Shown one piece after another: positions 39,660 to 56,777 of a stretch of DNA of 64,000 nucleotides. The stretch covers positions 1 to 64,000 of the forward strand of contig CAJNOL010000062.1 in NCBI GenBank assembly GCA_905250125.1. Reading direction: 5' to 3'. A program made the translations under genes and the position numbers. The notes below the pieces were generated by a model. It saw only the letters and a program-made list of their open reading frames with translations, was not told where the DNA came from and did not search any database. Origin of the DNA: Rotaria sordida (Eukaryota > Rotifera > Eurotatoria > Philodinida > Philodinidae). Within the stretch, counting starts at the first letter, position 1. Every line of letters begins with the position of its first letter.

Positions 39660-41241
39660 AATATTTCATAAACATAATTGAACTATAAAAATTAATTAAT
39701 TAAATTAGAATTTTTCTTCATTTTATTTAATTAGATAGAAATTTATTCATTTAAGATATTTTCTTTTTAATCAATTTTTATTTTTGAGTAATACGTAGAA
39801 AAAAAAATTAAATTATTTTATATTATACTTGAATATCATAGCTTATATCAATGTCATACATATTTATTTTAATAGAATTATGAATGTAAATTGATCGATC
39901 TTATCTTTTGAAATAACTTCTCACAAAGAAAATCTACATGTTCAAATCACTTAAACTGATACAATATATGAGATTCTAACGAGAGAATGTTCTCAATTGA
40001 TCAAATTTGGGCTCAATGCATAAATTAGAATCCTGTGGGCTATGAAAATCTTAAAAGGATACATCCCTTTAGACCTTCTCTCCAGAGTTATAGATATTTT
40101 ACTAGAACTTTAGCCTTGGGCATGATACATACCAACAAATCAAATGACGGTATTTTGACCTGAGATTTTGCCTACAGACAGGTCTAATTATGAGTGAAAT
40201 TTTCAAAACATTCTGCTGACAAATAGATCTATCTATAGGCCAAATATCGACATTCCATTTATTGGTATTTACCCTGTCCGAAGGCTAAAATTCCAGAGAA
40301 ATGCCTCTAACTCTGAAGAGAACATCTAAGGAAACTTATTCTTTTGAGGTTGTTCATATCATACCGAAGTCTACCTTATACACTGAGTTCTAATTTAAAA
40401 GCGATTGATCAGTTGAAAACGTTCCATCTTAAGCGTTCGGATATAACTGAATACAAAGTAAAGTCAATAGACGACGCTACTCCATTTAAAATCATCTGTA
40501 CAAATCGAAAACTTTCAATCCTTTGATTAAGGAACTCGCATAGACACTAGCTGAACTTTTATGCAGATTATAAATTTTTCTATCCTCGCTGTTTTTCGTT
40601 AGTCATAGAGTATTTTCCATTTTCCTTTATGCTTTTAGTATCACCGTATCATTATATGATATCACTATACATATATATCAAATGGAAAAAGAAGGAGTTG
40701 TGACTTTATAGGTCGACAAGAATTCATAGATGCTTTCTCAAGCCAAATTTTTCAAAGCTTAGTGAAGCTAAACAGAAATTCGTAAAACTGCATAGAAAGT
40801 GATGATTACCTGTTGCAGTTCTAATCGTACAGCAGACAAGACGTTCATTTTATTAGATCGACGTATATTATGATATGGGACTATAGGATTACCCATTGAG
40901 CTGGATGAAGGATTTCGCAAGGTTTTGAACAACTCTGTTCGACTCTGCAAGTATTAAATTTTATGATGCTAGTTGAAGTCTAACATAATCGACTGTTTTT
41001 CTTTGATACATATACTCGACTTTGGACTTCAACGAGCAAATTGATATTTTTTGCCATCTTGCCAAAAATCTCATAATCAATGGGTTAAGTGATAAATAAA
41101 TTTTCGTTTTAAGAAAAAAACTAAATTTAAGTAATTATTTTTCGTTCTAATGTACTCTTATATAAATAAAGAAGCAATAGATTAAATTCGAAGAAAATAC
41201 ATTTATAAATAGTTCATTTAAAAGAAATAAAGTTTTCTATT
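39660..41241. other. Convergent intergenic region with palindromic element
   Basis: The IF gene and POLDIP3 end towards each other. Apart from the 3' UTRs, the main content is the palindromic element at 40038-40365. Nothing in 40400-41240 looks like a gene. Confidence 0.55.
40038..40365. mobile_element. Palindromic element between IF and POLDIP3 genes
   Basis: Left (GGGCTATGAAAATCTTAAAAGGAT, then CTCCAGAGTTATAG) and right (AACTCTGAAG, ... ATAAG...TTTTGAGG) ends are inverted copies, with matching inner arms (ACATACCAACAAAT against ATTTATTGGTATTTAC). The outer motif GAAAATCTTAAAAGGAT also occurs at 59337, tying this element to the one in the neuroglian intron. Confidence 0.7.
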
Positions 41242-42869
41242 TTAAAGTTTAACTTGAAATTGTACAGGATTTGTCGTATTATTGGACGAATTAAACAGTG
41301 CTTGTCGCATAAATGTTGGATCAATAATAATTTTATTTGAATTTGATTTTAAATATTCATTATCATTAATTGATTGTGATGAACTATGTAATATATAAAT
41401 ATTAAATAATAAGAAAATAAAATAGAAAAGAATGAATTATTGTATGTTTTTTTTTATTATACCTATTGTCTTTGGAATATCGTGATAAAGAAGAATTTTT
41501 CGATGATTTTGTTGAATGAGAAGATGTTTGTTGAAGACTAACATAAATCAATTGTCCATCTAATAATCGATTATGATATTTAGCAACTGCTTCTTCAGCA
41601 TATTCTCGTTTTGAATAAGTAACTTGAACACAACCACGACTTAATGTTATTATTTCATTAATATGACCAACTTCACTAAATAATTCCTAAATTAAATTAA
41701 TATAAATAAATAGATATTTGAAATAAGAAAAGAATATTTCATACAACAACATCATCTTCTGTAACTGATGATTGAAGATTTGTTACTAAAACTGTTCGAG
41801 CATCTGAATTTGATTGTATTGATGAATTTCGTTTTGTCTAAAATAAAATTATAAAAAAATTAAAATCATACAATTATTAAAATTTACTCGTATGTTATCA
41901 GATGCATTTGTTGATGTTCGTTTTGAAGAATTTTTTAATACTGTCGATAGAGCTTGTTGTTCTTTGTCTATTGTTGTATTTCGTGAAGAATTACGTTTTA
42001 TTGGAGGTTCATAATGATCATCATATTCATCTAAATGTCGTCGATGAGAATTACTTCGAACTGGTGATCGAGATAATGATAATGATGATGAATGTGCTGT
42101 TTGAATAGAAGCATCATGTAAACGTCTGATTATTGGAGGAGGTGATAACGAACGTGGAGATGGCGATTTAGGTCTTTTACGATATTGATCTTTTACAAAA
42201 CTAATAGCAAGTTTTTTATCAGACGAAGATAATTGAGTATTGGATGTTTGAAACTGACGATTATCATTTTCATGTTGGAATAATGTATTTGTGATTGTCT
42301 TTCAAAATAAGGAAATATTACTGATTGTCTGAAAAAACAAAAACGAAAAATGAAAATAGACTTTTACTTTTGTAAAAGAAATTGATTCAGTTGAATTGGA
42401 ATTCTGTAAAGCTACAAAAGTATTATTATTCTTCTTTTCGAATGAAAGATTTGGAGTTCTGGAAACAAGCTAGAAAAGAAGAAACAAATTTTTGTTTTTC
42501 TTAAAACTTATTTATGTTTGATCTCACTTGAACATTGTTAAAACTACTTATAACTTCTGGGTTTTGTTCGTCATCATCATCATCCTGCTCTTCTTCTTCT
42601 TCTTCAGCTTGTACGATATCTTTTCGTATTATTAGAGAAGTATTAAGATTTTTTGATGATTGTCGACTTAATAATTGTCGAGCGTCAAACATAGGTGTAT
42701 TTCGATTTGTTAATAATTGTCGTGCATCTGTAATTGTACGATTTGTTGGTGCACTTAGACGTTGATGAATTCGCTTATTATTATTGTTAGGTGTTGGTTT
42801 ACTAAGCCTGTCTAATGCACTGATTCGATTGGTAGCATTAGCTGCCGTAGTTTTCGGCTTAACTTTCAT
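41242..42869 (-). CDS. POLDIP3: POLDIP3/SKAR-like RRM protein
   Basis: RNA-binding protein of the POLDIP3 (PDIP46/SKAR) family, which links splicing and TREX-type mRNA export to translation via the exon-junction complex and S6K1. Six exons (42528-42869, 42368-42469, 41888-42298, 41745-41837, 41463-41686, 41242-41383) join to 437 aa. Key evidence: two N-terminal DARQLL repeats, recalling the DAR repeats of SKAR; an acidic stretch; a Ser/Arg/Pro-rich middle; and one RRM (TVLVTNLQSSVTEDDVVELF, then GCVQVTYSKREYAEEAVAKY). The C-terminus IDPTFMRQALFNSS...FQVKL aligns with the family-specific C-terminal end of SKAR. It is the last gene of the four-gene tandem cluster, starting 197 bases after the PSMC4 stop. 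A U-rich AG at 42879-42880 lies nine bases before the ATG. Confidence 0.85.
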
Positions 42870-43066
42870 TCTGATGCTCTAATTCAGTACCAACAAGAAC
42901 AAAATCTAGAACTAAGAATTTAGTTGTAAAAAAAAGAGACCAAAGAAAGAGAACACTGAAAATATCTCTTCGAGAATATATTTGGTCATTGAAATAAAAA
43001 AAAAAAAAGAGAATGAATCCTATAACCAACATCATACTATGACAATCTTTTGTTTCTTCAGATTTA

Positions 43067-46628
<3,562 letters not shown>

Positions 46629-46632
46629 ATTT

Positions 46633-46634
46633 CT
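46633..46634 (-). promoter_or_regulatory. Candidate trans-splice acceptor before PSMC4
   Basis: On the coding strand, TTTTTTTTTATAATAG ends four bases before the ATG at 46628. There is no room for a conventional promoter and leader in the 146-base gap after the USP8 stop, so a spliced-leader acceptor is the simplest reading. This is inference. Confidence 0.5.
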
Positions 46635-46774
46635 ATTATAAAAAAAAATATCTAAAATAATTTATAACAAAAGAAAAAGAAAAATCATATGTCATTCATT
46701 TTTTCTTTTTTAAAATAAATATCAAACAAAAAGAATTGAACACCGAACTAGATAGAACGAAAAAACGAAAAATA

Positions 46775-49700
46775 TTAATTTGTAATTAAAGGTAAACGCA
46801 ATTGCTGTTGTGGTATTGAAGAATAAAAAAGAAGATAAGCATGAACATTATGTGCAAGTTCACGTACATCAGCTGCACGAATTGATTGATCATCACAATA
46901 ATACCATTGTTTACCATCATTACAATAAGATGTATAATGACCACTATTCATTGAACCAAAATGATTTACAACAGATATAAGAGAATATTTTGATGGTGAT
47001 GGTATTTGAGACCAATCAGAAAAATCAACATTTGATATCGGATATCGAATTAAAGTTTCATTTTTTATATAATGTGTTTGTTGAAGACGAAAACTAGAAA
47101 GAAACAAAAAATTATTTATAAACAGTCGAAGATGTAATTTTTCTATTTGGAAATAGAACACAGGACTGATTTAAATGAAATTAGCAATAGTCGAACTACA
47201 TTCATAAAAATAGATTTTCCTCTCAATCTAGATCATTAATAAGAGATTATGAAGATTTTGTTTTTTCGCATAGAAGTTATATCTTTTCGCTACGCTCAAT
47301 ATTCTTTTATTTAATTGAATAGAATTGATAAAACCACATAGAATAAGAATTCACATCTCAAAATGCACAAGTTGATAAATGAACGATATAAAGATTGTAA
47401 TGCACGACTATAAGAATAACGATGATTGATAAAAATCAATCCCGCTAATATTGAAATATAACAGATCATCGAAAAGTAATTTAAAAAAAATGTTTGTTCA
47501 TTTCTCAGCCTTTTAAAAGAGCTTGCAGAAATTTGAAAACATTAGTTTAGCATCAGAATTTTGTGTTCTTTTGGATTATGACTTCAATTTTTTTTTGTAA
47601 AACTTCTGATTTCAGAGTTACGAACTGATCTTTTCGAGATTCGTAAACTATTGAATTCGGACGAAGTTCAACGTACTGAAACTTACCCGAAGTAGAAATG
47701 AAAATTATTTCGAATACAGTAAATAAAAGAGAAAAACATTTCTCTACAAGATAGTATATTAATGATTAGTTTGCTGTAAGTCATTTGACAACAGTGAGAA
47801 TTTTGGTAAGAGATCCCGTATCAATTCAGATAAATTTTTATGGATAGCAGACTTGCAAAGTAAACTCGGTCATTCCTGAATGATTTTTCTAAAACTTTTG
47901 ATTATATCAATTTATAGAGAATAATATCGGTAATATAATGTATGCAGTAAAGAAGACTATTGCTGCAAAAAACGATGATTTTTTTAATCCAAACTTAATT
48001 TAAGCCCCTCTAAAAGTTCGAAAGAAATGTTGAACCTATATTCAGAAACAATACAAAATTCTGATTCAAACTCAATACTTTTCCAGTTTTTGCAAACTTC
48101 TGTAAGAGGCTAAAAAACGAATAAACATTCAGTAAAATCAAATAAAAGAATCCAACAAAGATCATCGTTAAAAACTATTCTCGAACACAAATCAATTCCT
48201 TTCCTTCCTGTTTTAAGTTGACATAATTGCTATGTCTCACAATGGAAAGTCCCCAACTACTTGAAGACTTCTCTCGAAAGTTATAATCATTTTACTGGTT
48301 CTCCGACCTAGTACAAGGTATTTACGGAAATATTCAAAAAACCAGAATTTCAGCTTGAAATTCCGTCCATACACAGTTCTCATGGTTAGTAGAACATTCT
48401 AAAAGTTTTACTGGAGAAAAAATGTTCCCTTCTTGAAATATTGATTTTCAAATATTGTCGCATAATATATAAAGTGCAGAAAGATTGAGTTTCTTAACAA
48501 TTCAACGCCAGAACAAGGAAACATTTTTGTCTAGCAAAAATTTAAGAATGTTTTACTACCCATGAGATCTGTGTGCGGGCAAAATTTCAAACTGAAAATC
48601 TGCTATTCAATATTTCCATAAATATCTTGTACTAGGTCGAAAAACGAGTAAAATATTCGTAACTTTCGAAAGAAGTCTTGTAAATCCTCTCAGAATTTTT
48701 CATAGAATAATGTATCCGGCATATGAACAAAATACTATTAGAAACAGCTTGAATTATTTGAAGGCATGCCTTCGTCAGTTATCTAAATCTGTTTATTTTC
48801 TTTTTGATCATAATCAATTCGATATAATTACTGGATTCTTCTTCACTACGACACAAGCTCTAAAAAAATTCTTGAACTTTTACCTTCCTCTCATTTCTTT
48901 ATAGGAAAAAAAAGAAAAACTCATATAAAATACTTAAAACTTTGCTGCCATTAGAAGATCATTCGATATTAGTTATAATTACCGTTTAAAATGCACAATA
49001 AAGATTTTTGGTAATTCCCAAATATCTAGACGTCGTTTTTTTGCTGATAAACGTTTACAATTTGAACATTCATAACGTTCTTCACCTGTTAAATGTTCAA
49101 ATTCTCGAAATAAATCTAAACAATCATCCAATGAACATTGTCGAACAGGTGGAATAGGTACACTTATTATTGCAAATGCATCAAAACGAATAGAATTATA
49201 TGTACATGACAAACATATTGTAATTGATTTAAATAAACCATAGAAAAGATCAATTATTATTGATTTATTATGTGAAAGAAATGCTTGTTTGCTTGCTTCA
49301 GCTAGTTGCCGATCATTTTTATAATTTTCTGATTTAAGTTCTTCAAAACGTGGACGAGTAGCCTATGAAAATAATATTACAAAAATTTTTGTTTTTTATT
49401 TATTCTTATTGATTTTTTATACTTGATTAAGATCTTCATGTAATGAATCAAGTAAAAAAACAAGAAATTCATGTGCATCTTGTTGTTGTGTACCTAAATA
49501 AGCATGTTGAAGTGTTCCAACAACATATTTAAATGGTTGTGGTGCAATATATGAATATTGTTGACACCATAACATATACATTAATTTAAACCATTCTTTA
49601 ACAACTAATCCACCTGAACCAAATTTATTTTTTGTATTTATTTCTTTAAAAAAATCACCTTTTAGAAAGTAATTTGTTAATATAAAATTGAAACTTAAAG

Positions 49701-52700
49701 ATTGAATTATTGAATTCATATAACATGAATTTCCTAGATTTTTTAAACCAGCACGACAATTTATTTGTAAATTATCAACTATTGCACGATAATCATATGC
49801 CATTTGATAACGTGTTTGTTCGGTTAAGATTGGTTTTGTTTCACGATTAATTGTTGGTGTTATCTGATTAGAAATTTTATTTGTTTCGTTTTCTGGAATA
49901 TCTGTTACGTATTGATTAGTTTTTGTATCGAGAATTATTTTACTAAGACAAAAAAAAACAAAGGAAAATAAAAATGAATATTTCAATCGAAATTTTAACA
50001 TACCGACCAGTAACAGCATCAAATTTTTTTTTATATTGTTCATTTGTATTATTAATACTTACAGTTCGATTAAATGGACGATAGATAGGAAGTGTTTCAC
50101 GATTTGGTATAGAAAATTTTGAAGTTTCTTTTGGTGGAATATTTTCTCTATTTGAATCATTTTTATTTTCATTTGTATCAATTGGTTTTGGATGTTTTGA
50201 AATTTCAGGAGTAATATTAGTATTGGAAATTATCGGTGCGACTGATGAAGGACGTAATGAGATATCTGGAACTATTGGAGTAATAGGCAATTCTTCACTT
50301 ACTGATGAAGAAGGTCTAAAATAAGAAATCGATATAAATCGATTAAAATTTAAATAAAACAAATATTGTATCTATGAAAGATAAATGAACTCGATAGAGA
50401 GATATTTTGGATGTTCTTGTCAGGTTACAGGAATTTCGGATCGAATTTTGACTCCGAACCGAAAATCTTAAGGGAATCTCTGTCGGTGACCTCATTGAGC
50501 TCTAAAATAAAAAAATCTAATTTGCTTAATGAGTTGCAAGGTATTGTGATGCTGAGCAGGATAACATAATGCTTAGAATGTATATCCTTTTCATATTAGG
50601 AGTAGCAATCATACATCGTGTATTCACATCTCGGACCTTCACATCAACGCCTACACACCCACTCTCAGCGCTATGTCATCCCACCCGGCACTACGATATC
50701 TCATAACTAATTAAGCAAATTAGGTTTTTTTTATTTTAGTGATTAATGAAGTCACCGATCGAGATTTCTTTAGGACTTTCAGCCCGGCCCAAAAATTGTG
50801 TAGGCTAGAATTCTGGTCTCCGTTCTTGTCTAGTTTCAAGGTTTCAGAATTTCGCCAATTTGACTGTGAATTACAAAGATTCCTATCTACTAAATTGATA
50901 GATTGTGTTCATCTATGTCGTTTCGGATAATAACTGTTCTATTAATGCCTGTCACAACTTTTACTGTTGCATAACGATTTCAGATTACGGAAGGAACAAC
51001 ATTGCCAACGAATCTAGGGTGTGGCTGTAGCTGTGAGTCCTTTTTTTAGTCCACACCTAAAACAAGATCATTAGTTGATACAACCAAGTCTCTTGTTTAC
51101 GAACCTATGTGTCGTGGAAAAAAAAGGAAAGAAAAACAAGAATGATGTTTCCAAATCAAATCTATCAGGCTCATCGCCATTCGAACAGATCCAGAGTGTA
51201 AGCTATGATGCATACATTCTAAGAATACTAGCTTCACTTTTGTCAACACATTCCCTGGAGTTTCCCGACTGGGGAAAGTCTTATTGATGAAATTCCGACC
51301 ACGCCTAATTTCTTATTATTACGTATTCTAATATCATTTTCTTCATTTTTCACTTTGAAACTTGACTGAATCACAAAAATTTTTAAAAGAAGGATCAAAA
51401 CTTTCAAATTACCGTCGCCGAATAATGCGTCACCTTACATCTCTAGACAGACTAGACGGATAAAAAGGAAGAAAATCAATAAAAACAGTACATAAATATC
51501 CTCAATAATATGGATTCTTTTTTGTTCTCATTTACATTCTGTCAGTGAGCGTCCACTTTCGAAAAGATAATCTTAAAATGTTTTTATTAGAACTAACTCT
51601 GCTGATGGTGGTAATGGTTTCATTGATCGATCTGGAATTTCAGGTTGTTCTTTTGTTAATACTACTGGTGGTGTTGGTGTTGATGTTGGTTGTTCGTTTG
51701 TTACTACTACTGGTGTTGTCGGTGTTGGTGTTGGTGTTGGTTGTTCTTCTACCTATAACAAGAAAAAAAAACCAATTCGTCAAAACTAATGATAAAACAT
51801 CAAATTCTTACTTGTTTAATTGGTAATTCTTGCTGTTGTTGTTGTTCGATAACAGATGATTCAGGTTTTTGATGATTAATTGGTTTTCTTGTTCGATCAA
51901 TTTGTGGAACAATAGCTGATGGAATGATCGCTGCTTCAGGTTGAGCAGCAGTTGCTGCATCACTTGGTACTTCTTGCGATATATAGACATCATCCGGATA
52001 GGAAACCTCTTCAACATAAAAACTATGAATAATAATCATTAAAAATAATTCTCTTACCAAATGATCGAAGTTCTCCAATATTTTTTTTCGAAATTAATGG
52101 TGCTGTACTCTCGCCTGGATAATATATCATCCAATCTTCGTAACCACCATCAAGAATTAATGGTTCATGTTTAAGTTTAATATCTCGATCAAACTATAAG
52201 AATATTTAATTAATAAAATAAAAAAAAATAAAAAAATTTTTTAACTGAAAATATAGCTTGTTTTAAACCCATTAAACAATGTCCAGCTTTTAAATTATTT
52301 TCATAAGTATCTTCATCAAATAAAATAATATAATCAAAATTTGCACGTTGTTTAAATTTTGTCAAAGCATTTTGATCTGTTAATGCTGATTCTACACCCC
52401 ATGATGTCCATCTAAATTAAATTGGATATATTAAATAATTCAAATTATAGATTATTTTTGTTGTTTTTTGTTTTTGTCATACCCTTTGCCATTCATAAGA
52501 TCAATTGGAATATGAATACAAGCAGATGTTTTCATATGTGATTGATCATAATCAACTTTTGAACGCATATCAATTAATAAAATATTTTTTTTACGCTCAT
52601 TTAAATATTTATAAAGTAATTTAGGTACGATTGATTTTTTAACTATTAAAAAATATTAAAACAAAAAAAACAAAAAAAAAACAACTCAAAATTTATAAAT

Positions 52701-54439
52701 CTAAAACTCTTACGAGAATTTTCTTCTTCAATAACTGCTTGCTTTTTTCGTTCTTCTTCAAGTTTTGCTTCATTTTTTGCATCATACCTAAAAAAATCAT
52801 CAATATTCTATTTCAAAGTAAAGAAAAAATCTACTAACAGAATTCTTTCGGAATTAAAATATGGAACAAGATGGACCTGTTTACGTTGTATATGAGGAAG
52901 TTCGCCAACAAATCCATCAATTTATGAATTACTACCCATAACTAGTTTATGTCAACGATGATACAATCGATACCAAAATTATTCAACAATGTTTATTTTC
53001 AGTTTTTTTTTGCTACCGTAAGCGATGGTACACTGACAGTTGAGTGCCGATAGATGAGTCTCAATATTTGAGCCTCCCGACATTTAAGCTCTAATAGATT
53101 ACGAACGTGAAAAATTATCATATTGAAAAAGTTTCTAAAAAAAAAAAGCTAAAAATTAAATAAAGCTCTCGCTCTCTTGAAATATTCTTTTTCTCGCATA
53201 TATATGAAAATTAGCAATCAGAATGTGTGGTGTGGGCGTATGTGTGCATGAGGTGTAGTTGAAGATCTACACCCACACTCACTCCAGCCTCACACTCTGC
53301 TAGAGTTCTCTGCAATACTTTTTAGCTGAGATACAACAACCTTATGGAAGCCTTAGAAGTCATTTTTTTTCTAATTTCTTGTAGAAAAATCCTTTTTTTT
53401 GAACTCAGCGATGTGTTATTTTGCAGCGGCAGGTTCACTCTATTGTTCTATGTAGTCACGAAAAAAATATATTTATGCGCTCTAGGTGTAGAAAAACTAG
53501 AGTTTTGATTTTCTAGAACTTCTATCTTTGTGAATCAGATAATAATTCATATTTCGTTGTATTCTCGTTGGACACCATTTTCTCTATTCGAATCGCTATT
53601 TGGATTCTTTCTGACACTTACGACAGTGGAAAATAGATCTTTTTGAATGATTTTGGTATTCACTGTATACGTTAACCATAATATATTACAATGAGTAGAG
53701 AGTGGTAATACTAAAGTATTTGTCATGAACAGACTCCACGCGAGCGACTCAAGATTGGAGGGATGAAATAATGGCGTAATTATAGAGAGCTGAGCCTTCC
53801 GCTGATCAAAGCCACTATACAAAGCCTTACAACCTGAAGTCGTCCTTCCCACTATCGCCATTCAGGTTACATCAATAGGATGTAATAATACAACTGCATT
53901 TTTGTAGGATCTGATCATGGTCTATAATGGATCGAGGATGTTGCTCATGTGTCTGTCACGATCTGAGTGGAAGATCCAATTTTCTACCCTTATACTTCAA
54001 CACTTCTTTTTAGATCGTGTTTTGAAAATGTGTCATTGTTTACCTTGCTTTTAGACTTGCTGATAATTGATCTGCTTTTTCCAACCAAATCAAAGCACCT
54101 TTTTGATAATATTGTACACTACTCTATTGATTAAAAAAATTAAATTTTATTACTTTTAAAATTTCTCAATATTCTACTTACTTGATTATTGGCAATATCT
54201 TTTGCTTGTTTCAAAGCAGTAAAACAAGTGAATAATCTCATATAAAGAATATAAGCACGTTCTTCATCATAACTTGATTCAGCTTTTTTAGCTTCAGCCC
54301 ATGTTGTTTCAATAACATGAGTTATTTGTGTACAATTTGATAATTTAGCTTTTTGAATAAATGGATTATCATCAGCACGTTTATTTAATTCCTCAAGATT
54401 ATTTGCTAAATATAATTCAATTTTATTTGTTGTTGTCAT
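46775..54439 (-). CDS. USP8: USP8/UBPY-like deubiquitinase
   Basis: Cysteine-protease deubiquitinase acting at endosomes on ubiquitinated receptors and ESCRT components. Twelve exons (54182-54439, 54044-54123, 52714-52787, 52483-52642, 52246-52411, 52058-52193, 51812-52008, 51598-51752, 50004-50315, 49423-49942, 48983-49362, 46775-47093) join to 918 aa. Domain order matches USP8: N-terminal dimerisation/MIT-type helical domain (about 1-112), a charged linker, a rhodanese-like domain (about 140-290; ILLIDMRS at its start), a Pro/Thr/Gln-rich linker, then the USP catalytic domain with Cys box GLKNLGNSCYMNS and His box MNSGHYTSYC. CSNC in the fingers is half of a zinc ribbon. The rhodanese loop shows no clear active-site Cys, as in other USP8s. 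Human USP8 is longer (about 1118 aa), mainly in linkers. Introns 2, 8 and 11 are 1.2-1.9 kb and repeat-bearing. Confidence 0.92.
48245..48705. mobile_element. Palindromic element in USP8 intron 11
   Basis: Arms 48245-48435 and about 48510-48705 are strongly matching inverted copies: CGACCTAGTACAAGGTATTT against AAATATCTTGTACTAGGTCG; CTCTCGAAAGTTA against TAACTTTCGAAAGA. The left inner arm carries, in reverse, the core shared with 6595-6655 and 59570-59640. Confidence 0.85.
50450..50830. mobile_element. Palindromic element in USP8 intron 8
   Basis: CGGTGACCTCATT...CTAAAATAAAAAAATCTAATTTGCTTAA at the left is mirrored by TTAAGCAAATTAGG...TTTTAGTGATTAATGAAGTCACCG at the right. The loop region (about 50600-50700) contains a CA-rich hairpin of the GTGTGGGTGTGAG type. 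Confidence 0.8.
53228..53300. repeat. GT/CA-rich imperfect hairpin in USP8 intron 2
   Basis: GTGTGGTGTGGGCG...GAGGTGTAG is followed by CTACACCCACACTCACTCC...CACAC, giving an imperfect stem-loop of the same style as those near 21740, 22800 and 50650. Confidence 0.55.
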
Positions 54440-54481
54440 TGAATATACATTAAGTGAATCAAAAAAAAAAGAAAAGAAAAT

Positions 54482-54483
54482 CT
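54482..54483 (-). promoter_or_regulatory. Candidate trans-splice acceptor before USP8
   Basis: A strong pyrimidine-rich tract (GTTTTTGTTTTTGTTTTAG on the coding strand) ends 42 bases before the ATG at 54439 and lies within the 108-base gap after the NMD3 stop codon. Reading it as a spliced-leader acceptor is inference. Confidence 0.5.
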
Positions 54484-54516
54484 AAAACAAAAACAAAAAC
54501 AAAACGTTTTATTTTA

Positions 54517-54558
54517 TTTTATTCTTTTATGAATCCATTTTATTCTTTTATGAATCCA
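54517..54558. repeat. 21-bp perfect tandem duplication over the NMD3 stop codon
   Basis: TTTTATTCTTTTATGAATCCA occurs twice head-to-tail (21 bp each, units 54517-54537 and 54538-54558). The unit spans the last NMD3 codons and the stop. Because 21 is a multiple of three, the downstream copy repeats the same stop context in frame in the 3' UTR. Confidence 0.9.
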
Positions 54559-56777
54559 TTTTATCAGAATCTTCCATAGTCATATCAGCTAACATTTCAT
54601 TAAGCTCTATATGAGGTATATCATCTTCTGTTACATCATCGATATTATTTGACGTTTGTTGTAATTTTTTCTCGTCTAAAGAAATGAAAAAAAAATGTCG
54701 TTTTTACAAAAATATAATGTTTTTGTTTACCTCGGTAAACATTAACGTTTTGTCTTAAAACAGGATCTTCTTCAAGATCTTCGAGAAATTCGGTATAATC
54801 TCTGAAAATAAAGAAATTAAATCAAGATCGATTTAAAAAAAAAAATTTAACAAACCGTTCAATGGTACTATTAACACTTCCTGCATCTTCAACATCTAAA
54901 TGTTTTAATTTCCATTGACGTCGTCGATTACGAACACTTTTATCAGCATAAACTTTCTTGACAAGAATCTATATATATATAATTTTTAAATAGAAAATAG
55001 AAAAACAAAGAGATAATAATAGACAAACTAACCACATCAGCTAGTTGATCAATATCATATTGATCCAAACTTGTATCACTAACATTAGTATTTTGTAAAT
55101 CGAATCTAATTTTATCAAAGAGAAGAAAATTGAAAATTAAAAAATGTTCATTATAATATTTTCTTCATACCCCATAACTGTATCGCCCGGATGTAAAATA
55201 TGACCAAGATGACTAATGGTTGAATATTGTTTATCAACTATACCAATTTCAGATGCTTTGATTACGAATATTTCAGCAAGAACATGCTAAAATAAAAGAA
55301 AAATTTTTCTCAACATAATGAAAAATTTAAATTTCAAAACCTTATGTGATTCTTTTCCATAAACATGAGGTTTTGAATTTCCATCAAGAATATTAACATC
55401 ACAAACAATGTATTCAACAAGATGTTTTGAATCACATATAGCAGTAAATGGTGATCGCCAATAATCATTTGATGAAATTGGTGCAACTAAAATTAAATAA
55501 TTAAATTAAAATGAATTATCTTTTCTTACTCTTACCTTTAAGTGTTTTTGGATCAATTAAATAAATATTCTGTGTAACACGTGAACAAATACATAATGGG
55601 CCAATATTACCTAATTGTTTCGATTGTTTCTTTGATAAACATACAATATCATCCTAATATAAGATATATACATATACATATATATGAAATATCTTTTGTT
55701 TTTTTTTTGTTTAAATTTATTTTTCTCTTACTTTGCAAACAGGTACAATTTCAACAGCTGTTGTATATTTATAATTGTAAATATTACTGTGTATATCATG
55801 TGAAATAAGACGTTTTGATGTTTCAAATCTAAAATCAAAAATTTAATTACAGAAAAAAATAATAATAAATAAATAAATAAATGAATTAACCTGCATGGTA
55901 CAACACACATAAGAAAATCAACTAATTTTCTTGAACTATTTTGTTCTGAAAAATAAAAATCTAAACCACCATTAACTTGTTTTATATTTGATGCATCTGC
56001 ATGAGCATTATGTTTAAGTAAAAGTTGTTCAAGATAGAAAAATGTTTTTTTATGTGAAGTCTAAATAGAATATATATATATTTTTTGTTTTCAATAAAAG
56101 ACAAAAGAATAAATAAACTAACTTTTTGTCGAACTTGAACAAGTGCTTTCCAATAATCTTTAGCTTCAACTCGTTGACAATCATCACATATTTGATTAAA
56201 TATTGTAAATTCAACAATAAATGTTTGTTGAAGTACAGCACCTTGAGCAACTTCTTTTTGAACAGTTAATTTAACTTTTATTCGTTTTGAATGAGGTTCT
56301 GTCCAAATAAAGCCAGCATCGATTAATCTTACCTAAAAATATTTAATTAATTAATAGAAATTTTCAAAACTATTTTACTCACGTCTTTATTTAATCCTTT
56401 AATACGTTTTAAACAAACGGTTAATAATTCTCGTGATTCTAATTGTGCACTAATCCATGTATTCGGAGGTTGAAGATAACTATTTACAAAAGAAAAATAT
56501 AATTACGGAAAGAAAATAATTAAAATATAAATATACCGAATACATTTATTACACATTTGTAATTGACCTTGTTTAGGAATAAGTTCTGTTATATCAATTT
56601 GAGTTTGCATACAGCCATGACACATATTAAGTGCATTCGGTTCAATTAAAACACCACATTGACAACATAAACTAAATGAAATCAAGACTAAATATTAAAA
56701 ATTAACATAATAAACTAAATCACATACATTTTGCCTGCAGTCGTGGTTGGTTCAATACTATCCGTCATATATTCCAT
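54548..56777 (-). CDS. NMD3: 60S ribosomal export adaptor NMD3
   Basis: Adaptor that binds pre-60S subunits and recruits the CRM1/exportin-1 machinery for nuclear export. Thirteen exons (56728-56777, 56537-56671, 56383-56479, 56123-56332, 55891-56060, 55732-55828, 55536-55653, 55341-55486, 55171-55286, 55033-55105, 54856-54968, 54731-54801, 54548-54675) give 507 aa, against about 503 in human. The N-terminal zinc-binding region has four CxxC pairs (CCQC, CHGC, CNKC and a later CDDC). The C-terminal part has the basic segment RNRRRQWKLKHL and an acidic end with a leucine-rich export-signal-like stretch (IPHIELNEMLADM). It is the first gene of the tandem cluster. A U-rich AG at 56812-56813 lies 34 bases before the ATG. 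Confidence 0.95.
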
